From Pengzhenrongella frigida (GTDB lineage Bacteria; Actinomycetota; Actinomycetes; Actinomycetales; Cellulomonadaceae), in the NCBI RefSeq assembly GCF_004168625.1, contig NZ_SDWW01000016.1:19140-83139 (forward strand): a DNA stretch of 64,000 bases. Reading direction: 5' to 3'. Of the stretch, positions 42,983 to 51,957 are shown piece after piece (positions within the stretch are counted from its first letter, which is position 1; each line of letters begins with the position of its first letter). The notes under the pieces were generated by a model that was not told the origin of the DNA, searched no databases, and saw only the letters and a list, made by a program, of their open reading frames with translations. A program made the translations under genes and the position numbers.

Positions 42983-44584
42983 ATGAGACTCCGAAGCCTG
43001 CTCGCGGCCGCGAGCGCCGCCTGCCTGCTGACCGCCTTTGCCGCGCCCGCCGTCGCGGGGGGCGGGCGGGGCGAGGATCCACGCCCGGGCGGCACCGGCC
43101 TCACCCGGGCCGATCGCGCCCAGCTGCAGCGGTACGCCAAGGACACCTGGAAGTCGTTCGACGCGATGACCGACAAGACGACCGGGCTCCCGGCCGACAA
43201 CATCGAGGGCGACCTCGACACCGCCTCGCGGTCCGGGTACACCTCGCCGACCAACATCGGCGCGTACCTGTGGAGCACGGTCGTCGCCGAGGAGCTCGAC
43301 CTGATCAGCTCCCGCGAGGCCAAGACGCGGCTCAAGCAGACACTCACCACGGTCGCCGGCATGGAGCGGCACGAGGCGAGCGGCATGTACTACAACTGGT
43401 ACGACGAGGCGACCGGCGCGAAGCTCACCACCTTCCCCGGCGGCGACCCCGTCGACCCGTTCCTCTCGAGCGTCGACAACGGCTGGTTCGCGGCGGCGCT
43501 CATGGTGGTCAAGGCCTCCGAGCCGTCCCTGGCCCCGCATGCCGAGGCGATCCTCGCGGGCATGGACTTCGGGGCGTTCTACGACCTCGACCAGTTCGGC
43601 GGGGAGCGCCCCGGCATGGTCTTCGGCGGCTTCTGGGCCGACCCGCCGGCCGGCACCGCCTGCCCGGGGACCCTGGCGGACGGCACCGAGGTGCAGTTCA
43701 CCTGCCACCACTACGACATCCTCAACTCCGAGCCGCGCATCGTGACGTACATCGGCATCGCCCGGGGCCAGATCCCGGCCGAGGCCTACTTCGCCACCAG
43801 CCGGACGTTCCCGGCCAGCTGCGACTGGTCCTGGCTCGAGACCCGCCCGGTCGGGGAGATGCAGAACTACCTGGGCATCGACGTGTTCGAGGGCGCCTTC
43901 CCGTACCGCGGCATGAACATCGTCCCGACCTGGGGCGGCACCATGTTCGAGGAGCTCATGCCCGACCTGTTCGTCCCCGAGGCGACCTGGGGCCCGAAGA
44001 GCTGGGGCGTCAACCACCCGCTCGCGGTCCGCGCGCAGATCGAGCACGGGATGGACCAGGCCGGCTACGGCTACTGGGGCTTCTCGCCCGCGAGCGACCC
44101 GTTCGCCAACTACCGCGAGTACGGGGTCGACGAGATCGGCATGAACCCGGAGGGCTACTACTCCGACAACGAGAAGACGAACGTCGACAAGGGCTACGAC
44201 GGCTGCCGCGAGGCGACCAACCCGCTGCCGGGAGCACCGGAGCCGACGTTCGGCGACGGGGTCGTCACCGCGCACGCCGGGTTCCTCGCGCTGCCGTACG
44301 CGCCGCGCGAGGCGATGGACAACCTCGCCGGCATCAAGAACACGCTGCAGGCCTACGGCCCCGGCGGGTTCTACGACTCCGTCGCGGTCCGCAGCAACAC
44401 GCAGGCGCAGCGGTACCTGTCCCTCGACCAGGGCATCGTCATGGGCGTGCTCGGCAACGTGCTCGGCAAGGACATGCTCAAGACCGCGTTCAGCACGGGC
44501 GCGGTCGAAGCCACCGTCCGCCCGCTGATCGCGATGGAGGAGTTCGGCTCCGGCTACGCCGACGGCCGCGAGGTGAACCCCTGA
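42983..44584 (+). CDS. Secreted glucoamylase-like (PF10091, GH144-type) glycoside hydrolase
   Basis: 533 aa. Sec signal peptide (1-25, ending AVAGGG). The mature protein shows an (alpha/alpha)6 fold pattern: TSPTNIGAYLWSTVVAEEL, YYNWYDEATG, VDNGWFAAALMVVK, SEPRIVTYIGIARGQ, PTWGGTMFEELMPDLFVPE, YGYWGFSPASDP and a C-terminal DSVAVRS...YLSLDQGIVMG. These match the glycoamylase-like domain PF10091, whose GH144 members are endo-beta-1,2-glucanases. Substrate here is not proven. RBS GAAGGA. Part of the LacI-ABC operon. Confidence 0.8.
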   Translation: MRLRSLLAAASAACLLTAFAAPAVAGGGRGEDPRPGGTGLTRADRAQLQRYAKDTWKSFDAMTDKTTGLPADNIEGDLDTASRSGYTSPTNIGAYLWSTVVAEELDLISSREAKTRLKQTLTTVAGMERHEASGMYYNWYDEATGAKLTTFPGGDPVDPFLSSVDNGWFAAALMVVKASEPSLAPHAEAILAGMDFGAFYDLDQFGGERPGMVFGGFWADPPAGTACPGTLADGTEVQFTCHHYDILNSEPRIVTYIGIARGQIPAEAYFATSRTFPASCDWSWLETRPVGEMQNYLGIDVFEGAFPYRGMNIVPTWGGTMFEELMPDLFVPEATWGPKSWGVNHPLAVRAQIEHGMDQAGYGYWGFSPASDPFANYREYGVDEIGMNPEGYYSDNEKTNVDKGYDGCREATNPLPGAPEPTFGDGVVTAHAGFLALPYAPREAMDNLAGIKNTLQAYGPGGFYDSVAVRSNTQAQRYLSLDQGIVMGVLGNVLGKDMLKTAFSTGAVEATVRPLIAMEEFGSGYADGREVNP

Positions 44585-44613
44585 CCGAGTCCCACCCCGG
44601 GCGGACCCGCGAC

Positions 44614-46284
44614 GTGGTCAATGGTGATCACGGCGCGAGTCCGCCCGTTCTCGTCCCCGCGGTCGGCGCCTCCCGGCTCGCGCGAGCGCCCGGCTGGTGG
44701 CGCACCGCGGTGGTCTACCAGATCTACGTCCGCTCGTTCGCGGACTCGACCGGCGACGGGGTCGGCGACCTCGCGGGCGTCACCGCGCACCTCGACGCGG
44801 TCGCCTGGCTCGGGGCCGACGCCGTCTGGCTCACGCCGTTCTACCCGTCGCCGCAGGCCGACCACGGCTACGACGTCGCCGACCATCGCGGCGTCGACCC
44901 GCTCTTCGGCGACCTCGCGGCGTTCGACGCCCTGGTCGCGCGGGCGCACGCGCTGGACCTCGGCGTCGTCGTCGACCTCGTGCCCAACCACGTCTCCGAC
45001 CAGCACGCCTGGTTCCGCGAGGCGGTCACCTCGCCGCCGGGCGCCCCTGCCCGACGGCGGTTCCACGTGCGCCCCGGCCGCGGGCCGGGCGGCGCGCTGC
45101 CCCCGACCGGGTGGACGTCGATGTTCGGCGGCCCGGCCTGGACCCGCCTGCCCGACGGCGAGTGGTACCTGCACCTGTTCGCCCCGGAGCAGCCCGACCT
45201 GAACTGGACCCACGACGCCGTCCGGGCCGACTTCGCCGCGACCCTCGCGTTCTGGGCCGCACGCGGCGTCGACGGCTTCCGGGTCGACGTCGCCGGCGGG
45301 CTCGCCAAGGACCCCGCCTACGGCGAGGTGCCGGCCCGCCGCGACCCGCCGGCGGTGCACCCGCCCGCCGTGCACCCGCACTGGGACCGGCCCGAGGTGC
45401 ACGAGATCTACCGGGAGTGGCGCAGCGTGCTGGACGACGCCGGCCCGGACCTGTTCGCCGTCGCCGAGGCCTGGGGCCCGCCGGAGCGGACCGCGGCGTT
45501 CGCCCGCCCGGACGAGCTCGGCCAGGCGTTCGCGTTCGGGCTGCTGGGCGTGCCGTGGTCGGCGACCGCGATCCGCCGCGAGGTCACCGCTCAGCTCGGC
45601 GCGCACGGCGCCGTCGGGGCCCTCCCGGCGTGGGTGCTGAGCAACCATGACTCCGCCCGGGTCGCCACCCGCCGCGGACCGGCGGCCGCCCTCGCGCTGC
45701 ACCTGTTCCTGCTCGCGATGCCGGGCGCGTTCTACCTGTACGCGGGGGACGAGCTCGGCCTGCCCGAGGTCGACGTGCCGCGCGCCGCCTGGAAGGACCC
45801 CCAGGCCGTGCGCACCGGTGGCCGGCTGCCGAGCCGGGACGGCGCGCGCATCCCGCTGCCGTGGACCGCCGACCCGCCGGGGTTCGGGTTCACCACCGGC
45901 ACCCCGTGGCTGCCGACCCCGCCCGGGTGGGGGACGCACGCCCGCGACCGCCAGGAGCGCGATCCCCACTCCCCCTGGGGCGTGCTGCACCGCGCGCTGA
46001 CGGTCCGCCACGACGTGTGGGGCGGCGCCGACGCCGCCGGCCCGCTCGAGTGGCTGCCGTCACCGCCCGGGACCCTCGTCGCCCGCCGCGGGAACGCCGT
46101 CGTCGTGCTCAACGCGTCCCGACGGACGTGGCCGCTGGCGCGCCTGGTGCGCACCGGCGCCGCGCAGCTGACGGTGATCGCCGCCTCCGGCCCCCTGCCC
46201 GGACCGCTCGGATCGGCGGACCCGCCGGTCGTCTCGGCGCTCGTCCCACCCGCCACCGCCGTCTGGCTCGTCCCGTCGGGCTGA
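44614..46284 (+). CDS. GH13 alpha-glucosidase-like enzyme
   Basis: 556 aa without signal peptide, so cytosolic. Starts WWRTAVVYQIYVRSFADSTG; DLVPNHVSD, nucleophile D225 in DGFRVDVAG, acid/base E285 in AVAEAWG and D346 in LSNHDSAR are all present. The family cleaves alpha-glucosidic bonds in imported oligosaccharides (oligo-1,6-glucosidase or alpha-glucosidase subgroup). A repeated PPAVHP segment is inserted near 245. GTG at 44614 is chosen for fit to the family; RBS is weak. It starts 30 bp past the glucanase stop. Confidence 0.87.
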   Translation: MVNGDHGASPPVLVPAVGASRLARAPGWWRTAVVYQIYVRSFADSTGDGVGDLAGVTAHLDAVAWLGADAVWLTPFYPSPQADHGYDVADHRGVDPLFGDLAAFDALVARAHALDLGVVVDLVPNHVSDQHAWFREAVTSPPGAPARRRFHVRPGRGPGGALPPTGWTSMFGGPAWTRLPDGEWYLHLFAPEQPDLNWTHDAVRADFAATLAFWAARGVDGFRVDVAGGLAKDPAYGEVPARRDPPAVHPPAVHPHWDRPEVHEIYREWRSVLDDAGPDLFAVAEAWGPPERTAAFARPDELGQAFAFGLLGVPWSATAIRREVTAQLGAHGAVGALPAWVLSNHDSARVATRRGPAAALALHLFLLAMPGAFYLYAGDELGLPEVDVPRAAWKDPQAVRTGGRLPSRDGARIPLPWTADPPGFGFTTGTPWLPTPPGWGTHARDRQERDPHSPWGVLHRALTVRHDVWGGADAAGPLEWLPSPPGTLVARRGNAVVVLNASRRTWPLARLVRTGAAQLTVIAASGPLPGPLGSADPPVVSALVPPATAVWLVPSG

Positions 46285-46356
46285 GCCCCCGCGACCCCCG
46301 CCCGATCTGCGGTGACCCCCTGAGCGGTGCGGCCCGAGCGGTGAAACGATGGCGGG

Positions 46357-47127
46357 GTGCGACCTCGCCTCGTGACCTACAACCTGGCCTCGCTCGACGG
46401 GCGGCTGACCCTCGCGCCCGGGGTGAGCCTGCTGACCGGTGACGCGCGCTGGACCGCGCTCAGCGCCCCGGTCGGCGACCCGTACGAGTGGGTCCGGGCG
46501 CAGCACGACCCCGAGGTGCTGCTCGAGGGCAGCGGGTCGTTCCTCGCCGAGGAGGACGCGCCCGCCGAGGACGGGCCGCTCGTCGGCGCGACGCACGCCG
46601 CTCCCGGTGCACCGATCCCGCACTTCCTGCCCGCGGCCGTCACCTCGGTGCCCGGTCGGCGCTGGTTCGCGGTCGTGGACGGTCGCGGTCGGGTCGACCT
46701 GCAGTTCACCCAGTGGCCCGACCCCGCCTGGGCCAACTGGCACGCGCTCGTCCTGACGAGTCACGCCGCCCCGCCTGCCCATCTCGCCCGGCTGCGCGAG
46801 CGCGGAATCCCCTACCTGGTCGTCGGCGACGGCCGGGTCGACCTGGTGGCCGCGATGGAGCTGCTCGCGAGCGTGCTCGGGGTGCGCACGGTCGTCTGCA
46901 CCGGCGGCGGGCGGCTCGGTGGCGCCCTGCTGCGCGCCGGGCTCGTCGACGAGATCGACGTCGACCTGCTGCCTGCCGTGATCGGCGGCCGCGGCACACC
47001 GGCCCTGTTCGACGCGCCGCCGCTCGGCCCGGACGAGGTGCCCGTCGCGCTGGAGCTCCTGTCCGCACGCGAACAACCCGGCGGCTGGCTCCGGCTGCGG
47101 TACGCGGTCCGCCGCCCCGACCGGTGA
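46357..47127 (+). CDS. RibD C-terminal / DHFR-like reductase
   Basis: 256 aa. It starts TYNLASLDGRLTLAPG with the family S-D-G motif and has HALVLTSHAAPP, VCTGGGRLGGALLRAGLVDE (NADPH-binding) and IDVDLLPAVIGGRGTPALFD. NAD(P)H-dependent reductase of unknown substrate, diverged from the other DHFR-like protein at 10.7 kb. GTG start. Probably its own unit after the sugar operon. Confidence 0.85.
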   Translation: MRPRLVTYNLASLDGRLTLAPGVSLLTGDARWTALSAPVGDPYEWVRAQHDPEVLLEGSGSFLAEEDAPAEDGPLVGATHAAPGAPIPHFLPAAVTSVPGRRWFAVVDGRGRVDLQFTQWPDPAWANWHALVLTSHAAPPAHLARLRERGIPYLVVGDGRVDLVAAMELLASVLGVRTVVCTGGGRLGGALLRAGLVDEIDVDLLPAVIGGRGTPALFDAPPLGPDEVPVALELLSAREQPGGWLRLRYAVRRPDR

Positions 47128-47146
47128 CTACCGCCCGCGCGCGCGT

Positions 47147-47213
47147 CGAGGTAGTCCTTCTGTGCCGAGATCGTCAGCTTCGATGGACTACCTCGGCACA
47201 GAAGGACTATCTC
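47147..47213. repeat. Nested inverted repeats after the reductase gene
   Basis: Unit A (CGAGGTAGTCC) and unit B (CTTCTGTGCCGAG) are adjacent at 47147-47169. After a 15-bp spacer the complements follow in the order A', B', then a second A' variant (47185-47213). A-A', B-B' and A-A'' pairings exclude each other. Function unknown; could be a terminator or a small mobile repeat. Confidence 0.7.
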
Positions 47214-47302
47214 GGCGTTCGTCTCGGCGACCTGGGCACCGTGGGGGGGGCGATGGGGGGGTTTGCCCCGCTTTGTCCAGTGGACGCGCCTAGCATCGGC
47301 TC

Positions 47303-47476
47303 ATGGAGCCGCTGACGATTGCGAGCCTGTTCATCCCGCTGCTGCTCGTGGGCGTCGCGGTCACAGTGGTCGTCGTGATCGTGTACTGGGTGATCCGGCG
47401 CGCGGTCCGCGACGGGATCCGGGACGCCCGCGACCTCGAGGTCGGCCTCTCCCCGGGGACCGAGGAAGCGACCTAG
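47303..47476 (+). CDS. 57-residue single-pass membrane protein
   Basis: MEPLTIASLFIPLLLVG followed by a Val-rich membrane helix (about 8-30), then RRAVRDGIRDARDLEVGL and an acidic tail. Small proteins of this layout are common in actinobacteria, function unknown. No Shine-Dalgarno is obvious. Codon use is in keeping with a real gene. Confidence 0.6.
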   Translation: MEPLTIASLFIPLLLVGVAVTVVVVIVYWVIRRAVRDGIRDARDLEVGLSPGTEEAT

Positions 47477-47512
47477 AGGTCGCGAGCGACGCGGCGGACC
47501 ACCCCTCGCGGG

Positions 47513-49594
47513 TCAGGCGACCGCGGCCTTGCTCTTCTTCGCGCGCGCCACGGACTTCTCGGGCACCGGCGCATCGCCCGAAGCCCGCTCCGCCCGGTAG
47601 TACGCCCGCGCCTCGTCCTGGCGTTCGCGCTCGACCCCGCTCGCGATGGACGCCCGCACGTGCTCGGGCCCGTAGCCGAACGCGTCGACGAGGTCCTGCG
47701 CGTACGGCCGCAACCGCGTGAGCAGCCGGGCGATGTACGACGTCACCGTCCGCGCCCGGCCCGCCGAGAGCCGGCCGTTGATCAGGTACCAGGCGAGGTT
47801 CCGTTCGATGATGCTCAGCCCGAACAGGTCACGCACCCAGGTCAGCACCTGGCGGGTGCCCGGGTCCTCGATGCGCCCGAGCGCGGCGGTGAACGCCTGC
47901 CACTGCACCAGCTCGGCGTGCGCGCGCGCCGCCTCGATGAGCTCGTGCTGATGGGCGTTGAACAGTGCGGCGGCGTCCTCGCGGGACGACCGGGTCGCGG
48001 GCCGCAGCGCGTTCGCCACCTCGGCGACCATCGTCTCGACCCGGTCCGTGAGCAGCTCGCGCTGCGTGTCGGCGTCGCGCAGCTGCCCGGCGGACCGGCG
48101 CACGTTTCCGCCGTCGGACAGGGTCTGCACCGCGCGCAGCAGCGGGGTGCGGTGCAGGGCGGCGTCCGCGGCCCGGTTCGCGACGTAGCGGGCGACCCCG
48201 CCGGCGTCGACGTCCTTGAACTCGCGCGCGTAGTCGGCGAGCAGTCGCTTGGCGACGAGCTGCAGCAGCACGGTGTTGTCGCCCTCGAACGTGACGAACA
48301 CGTCGAGGTCCGCCCGCAGCGACGTGAGGCGGTTCTCGGCGAGGAACCCCGCGCCGCCGCAGGCCTCGCGGGCGGTCTGGAGGGTGTTCAGCGCGTGCCA
48401 GGTCGACATCGGCTTGAGCGCGGCGGCCAGCGTCTCGAGGTCCTCGCGGTCCTCGTCGGTGTCCGCGGCCCCCGAGAAGACGGCGTCGAACATGTCGAGC
48501 AGCGTGTCGTGCGCGAAGTGCGCGGCGTAGGTCTCGGCGAGCAGCGGCAGCAGCCGACGCTGGTGCTCGGCGTAGTCCAGCAGCACGACCTCCTCGGTGT
48601 CCGACCCGCCGGAGAACTGCCGGCGCTCGTTGCCGTAGGTGATCGCGATGATGAGCGCGAGCTTGCTCGTGTTGACGGCCGCGCCGTCGAGCGAGACGCG
48701 ACCCTGCACGAGCGTGCCGAGCATGGTGAAGAACCGCCGCCCGGGGCTCGCGATCGGCGAGCTGTAGGTGCCGTCCGGGGCCACGTCGCCGTACCGGTTG
48801 AGCAGGTTGGCCCGCGGGACGCGCACGTGGTCGAAGTGCAGGCGACCGTTGTCGATCCCGTTCAGTCCACCCTTGAGCCCGTCGTCCTCGCCGCCGATGC
48901 CGGGCAAGAACTCCATCGTCTCTGGGTCGCGCAGCGGCACGTAGAACGCGTGCACCCCGTGGTTGACCCCGCCCGTGATCAGCTGCGCGAACAGCACCGA
49001 GGCAGTGCCGTGCAGCCCCGCGTTGCCGAGGTAGTCCTTCCACGCCGCACGGAACGGGGTGTGGATCACGAACTCCTGGGTCGCGACGTCGTAGTGCGCC
49101 GTGGTGGAGATGCTCGCGACGTCGGACCCGTGCCCCGTCTCGGTCATGGCGAAGGCACCCGGCACGGTGACCGACATGGCGCCCGGAAGGTACTTGCGGT
49201 GGTGGCCGGCCGTGCCCAGGTGCAGGATCGCCGAGGCGAACAGGCCCCACTGGACCCCCGCCTTGATCTGCAGCGACGGGTCGGCGACGACGAGCTCCTC
49301 GAACCGCGCGATGCTGCCACCGTGGTCGTCGGCGCCACCGAACTCGGCCGGGAACGCCCGCAGCACGTCACCCTCCGCGGCGAGGGTCTGCACCTGCGTC
49401 AGCACGCGCGCCCGGTGCTCCGCCATCGACAACCCCTCGATCCGCGCGAATCGCGGATCGGCCGCGAACGCACGCGCCTCGCGCCGCACCGCACCGAACC
49501 GCCCGAGCAGCACGTGCTCGAGCCGGTCGACGTCGACGACGACGGCCGGCCCGTTGGCCGGGTACCTGGCGGGGTGATCGCTCGAGATGGTCAT
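47513..49594 (-). CDS. Acyl-CoA dehydrogenase/oxidase (ACOX-like)
   Basis: 693 aa flavoenzyme for the first step of fatty-acid beta-oxidation. AFAMTETGHGSDVASI and ACGGAGFLAENRLTSLRADLD with VTFEGDNTVLLQLVAKRLL match acyl-CoA oxidase type; the catalytic Glu lies in the latter. A Lys/Ala tail ends the protein (KSVARAKKSKAAVA). Whether electrons go to ETF or oxygen cannot be told. Overlaps tetR by 4 nt (ATGA), with AGGAGA before the ATG. Confidence 0.9.
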   Translation of the reverse strand: MTISSDHPARYPANGPAVVVDVDRLEHVLLGRFGAVRREARAFAADPRFARIEGLSMAEHRARVLTQVQTLAAEGDVLRAFPAEFGGADDHGGSIARFEELVVADPSLQIKAGVQWGLFASAILHLGTAGHHRKYLPGAMSVTVPGAFAMTETGHGSDVASISTTAHYDVATQEFVIHTPFRAAWKDYLGNAGLHGTASVLFAQLITGGVNHGVHAFYVPLRDPETMEFLPGIGGEDDGLKGGLNGIDNGRLHFDHVRVPRANLLNRYGDVAPDGTYSSPIASPGRRFFTMLGTLVQGRVSLDGAAVNTSKLALIIAITYGNERRQFSGGSDTEEVVLLDYAEHQRRLLPLLAETYAAHFAHDTLLDMFDAVFSGAADTDEDREDLETLAAALKPMSTWHALNTLQTAREACGGAGFLAENRLTSLRADLDVFVTFEGDNTVLLQLVAKRLLADYAREFKDVDAGGVARYVANRAADAALHRTPLLRAVQTLSDGGNVRRSAGQLRDADTQRELLTDRVETMVAEVANALRPATRSSREDAAALFNAHQHELIEAARAHAELVQWQAFTAALGRIEDPGTRQVLTWVRDLFGLSIIERNLAWYLINGRLSAGRARTVTSYIARLLTRLRPYAQDLVDAFGYGPEHVRASIASGVERERQDEARAYYRAERASGDAPVPEKSVARAKKSKAAVA

Positions 49595-50445
49595 CGGGTC
49601 TCCTGTGCGGGTGCGGTCGTCGGATGGGGTGCGGTGGGACGAGGTTCGGTGGGACGAGGTGCCGTCGGGCGAGGTGCCGTCGGGCGAGGCGCCGTCGGGC
49701 TGGTGGTCGAAGGACCGGTCGCGGGCGGGCCCGCGCCGGGGGCGTCGTCGTGGGCGTCGTCGGGGGCGGCGGCGGACCGGCCCCGGGCGAGGAAGCCCAC
49801 CGGTCCCGCCCACAGCCAGGCAGCCACCTGGGCGGTGAGCTCCTCGCGGGTGAGCACGTCCGGGTCGGCCCCGTGGCGCAGCCAGCGCTCGCCGGCGCCG
49901 CGTACGAACCCGACCGCACCCGATGCCCACGTCTCGGCCATGATCTGGCTCGCGGGCCCGGCCGGTGAGCCGGCCTCCGTCAGCGCGCGAGCGAACGGGG
50001 CCGCGACGAGATCGGTGACCGCGTCGAGGAACCGGCCTAGCGGGGACCCCGACTCGAGCGATCCCTCCCGGGTCACGAAGAAGTACACGTTGGGCGACGA
50101 CTCGATCATCTCGAGGTACACCCCGACCATGGCCCGCAACCCCTCGCGCGGCGTGGCCGACGCCCGCAGGGCACCCTCGAGCGCGCCCTGGATCTGCAGG
50201 ACCACCGACTCGGCGACCGCGATCTGCAGCCCGAGCTTGTCGCTGAAGTACCGGTACACGATCGACTTGGAGGTGTTGGCGGCCGCCGCGATCTCATCCA
50301 TCGACGCGTCCGGGCCGCGCTGGTGCACCACCTTGCGGGCGATACGCACGAGCTCGGCTCGGCGCGCCTCCCGGTGGTCGACCCACCGGGTGGAACGACC
50401 GTCGGCGGACTCACCTGGCGGCGGCAGCGGGGGGCCCGTCCTCAT
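49591..50445 (-). CDS. TetR-family regulator with a repetitive C-terminal tail
   Basis: 284 aa. HTH at about 25-70: VRIARKVVHQRGPDASMDEI, AAAANTSKSIVYRYFSDK; ligand domain to about 215 with FVRGAGERWLRHG. The C-terminal 60 residues consist of (PRPTA)n-like repeats from five 15-bp DNA units (49631-49705), expected to be disordered. ATG 50445 has GAGG upstream. Probably represses the divergent thiolase operon and its own operon with the acyl-CoA dehydrogenase. Confidence 0.88.
   Translation of the reverse strand: MRTGPPLPPPGESADGRSTRWVDHREARRAELVRIARKVVHQRGPDASMDEIAAAANTSKSIVYRYFSDKLGLQIAVAESVVLQIQGALEGALRASATPREGLRAMVGVYLEMIESSPNVYFFVTREGSLESGSPLGRFLDAVTDLVAAPFARALTEAGSPAGPASQIMAETWASGAVGFVRGAGERWLRHGADPDVLTREELTAQVAAWLWAGPVGFLARGRSAAAPDDAHDDAPGAGPPATGPSTTSPTAPRPTAPRPTAPRPTEPRPTAPHPTTAPAQETR
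49631..49705. repeat. 15-bp tandem repeats inside tetR
   Basis: Five 15-bp units, two of type GCGGTGGGACGAGGT and three of type GCCGTCGGGCGAGGT, each shifted in frame by whole codons so that they encode PRPTA or a variant on the minus strand. Confidence 0.85.
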
Positions 50446-50478
50446 CGACGGCCTCGGTGTGATTTGGCTCACGAAACG

Positions 50479-50497
50479 GACAGTATCAGGTACTGTC
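50479..50497. promoter_or_regulatory. Candidate TetR operator
   Basis: GACAGTA-TCAGG-TACTGTC, perfect 7-bp arms, in the 147-bp region between divergent tetR and thiolase genes, 34 bp upstream of tetR. Likely the site bound by the TetR protein. Confidence 0.6.
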
Positions 50498-50592
50498 GGT
50501 TCTGGACATATCACGGGACTTCCGATCGACCTGGGTCGGAAGTCCCCCCTCCACGACCCGGCCCGATCCGTGACCACGCGAGAGGAACTGCC

Positions 50593-51957
50593 ATGGCGGC
50601 ATCTCCCCCGAACTCCCCCGACCCCTCCGGCTCCCCGACCAGCCCGGCGCAGCGACGCGCCGTCGTCGTCGGCGGCAACCGGCTCCCGTTCGCCCGCGCG
50701 GGTGGCCCCTACGCGGCCGCGAGCAACCAGGACATGCTCACCGCGGTGCTGGACGGGCTGGTCGCCCGGTTCGGGCTGCAGGGCGAGGTGATCGGCTCGG
50801 TCGCCGCCGGCGCAGTGCTCAAGCACTCGCAGGACTTCAACCTCACCCGCGAGTCGGTGCTGGGCTCGGCACTGTCGCCGCAGACCCCGGCGTACGACGT
50901 CCAGCAGGCGTGCGCCACCGGGCTCGAGACCGTCGTCGGGCTCGCGAACAAGATCCGCCTCGGCCAGCTCGACTCGGCCATCGCCGCCGGGGTCGACACG
51001 ACGTCCGACGCGCCGATCGCGGTGAGCGACAACCTGCGTCATGCCCTGCTGAAGCTGTCCCGCGCCCGGTCCGTGGGCCAGAAGCTCAAGGCCGTCGCCG
51101 CGATCCGGCCGAAGGACCTCGCCCCGGTGCCGCCCCGGATCGTCGAGCCGCGCACCGGCTTGACGATGGGCGAGCACCAGGCGCTGACGACCGCGCAGTG
51201 GGGGATCACCCGCGAGGCGCAGGACACCCTCGCGCTCGCCAGCCACACCCGGCTGGCCGCGGCCTACGACGCCGGCTTCTTCGACGACCTCGTCACCCCG
51301 TTCCGCGGCCAGACCCGGGACCAGAACCTGCGCGCGGACAGCTCGCTGGAGAAGCTGGGCACGCTCGCGCCGACGTTCGGCGTGAAGCTCCCGACGCCGG
51401 CCACGATGACGGCCGGCAACTCCACCCCGCTGTCCGACGGCGCCTCGGCCGTGCTGCTCGCCTCGGACGAGTGGGCCGCCGCGCACGACCTGCCGGTGCT
51501 CGCCGTCGTCGTCGATGCCGAGACCGCCGCGGTGGACTTCGCGCACGGCCAGGACGGTCTGCTGATGGCACCGGTCTTCGCGGTGCCGCGGCTGCTCGCC
51601 CGGAACGGCCTCACGCTCGACGACTTCGACTTCGTCGAGATCCACGAGGCGTTCGCCTCCACGGTCCTGTGCGCGCTGGCCGCGTGGGAGGACGACGAGT
51701 TCTGCAAGACCCGGCTCGGGCTCCCGGGCGCGCTCGGGTCGATCGATCGCGACCGGCTCAACGTGACCGGCTCGTCGCTGGCGGCCGGGCACCCGTTCGC
51801 GGCCACCGGGGGACGCCTGGTGGCCACCGCGGCCAAGCTCGTGGCCGAGCGCAAGGCTGAGCTCGCCGGCACCGACGCCGACCGTCCGGTCCGCGTCCTG
51901 ATCTCCGTCTGCGCCGCCGGCGGCCTGGGCGTCACCGCGATCCTGGAGGCGGCGTGA
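50593..51957 (+). CDS. Acetyl-CoA acyltransferase (thiolase, FadA2/FadI-like)
   Basis: 454 aa. Nucleophile Cys107 in QQACATGLE, His351 in IHEAFA, and Cys440 in VCAAGG form the thiolase active site. Longer than FadA (about 390) because of loops around 180-230, as in the FadI/FadA2 group. Cleaves 3-ketoacyl-CoA. GTGA overlap with the reductase gene downstream. Confidence 0.92.
   Translation: MAASPPNSPDPSGSPTSPAQRRAVVVGGNRLPFARAGGPYAAASNQDMLTAVLDGLVARFGLQGEVIGSVAAGAVLKHSQDFNLTRESVLGSALSPQTPAYDVQQACATGLETVVGLANKIRLGQLDSAIAAGVDTTSDAPIAVSDNLRHALLKLSRARSVGQKLKAVAAIRPKDLAPVPPRIVEPRTGLTMGEHQALTTAQWGITREAQDTLALASHTRLAAAYDAGFFDDLVTPFRGQTRDQNLRADSSLEKLGTLAPTFGVKLPTPATMTAGNSTPLSDGASAVLLASDEWAAAHDLPVLAVVVDAETAAVDFAHGQDGLLMAPVFAVPRLLARNGLTLDDFDFVEIHEAFASTVLCALAAWEDDEFCKTRLGLPGALGSIDRDRLNVTGSSLAAGHPFAATGGRLVATAAKLVAERKAELAGTDADRPVRVLISVCAAGGLGVTAILEAA

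Noticed and set aside
47660..50791. 1043-codon open frame on the plus strand
   Set aside because: Antisense to the acyl-CoA dehydrogenase and tetR, crossing the divergent promoter; shadow frame only.
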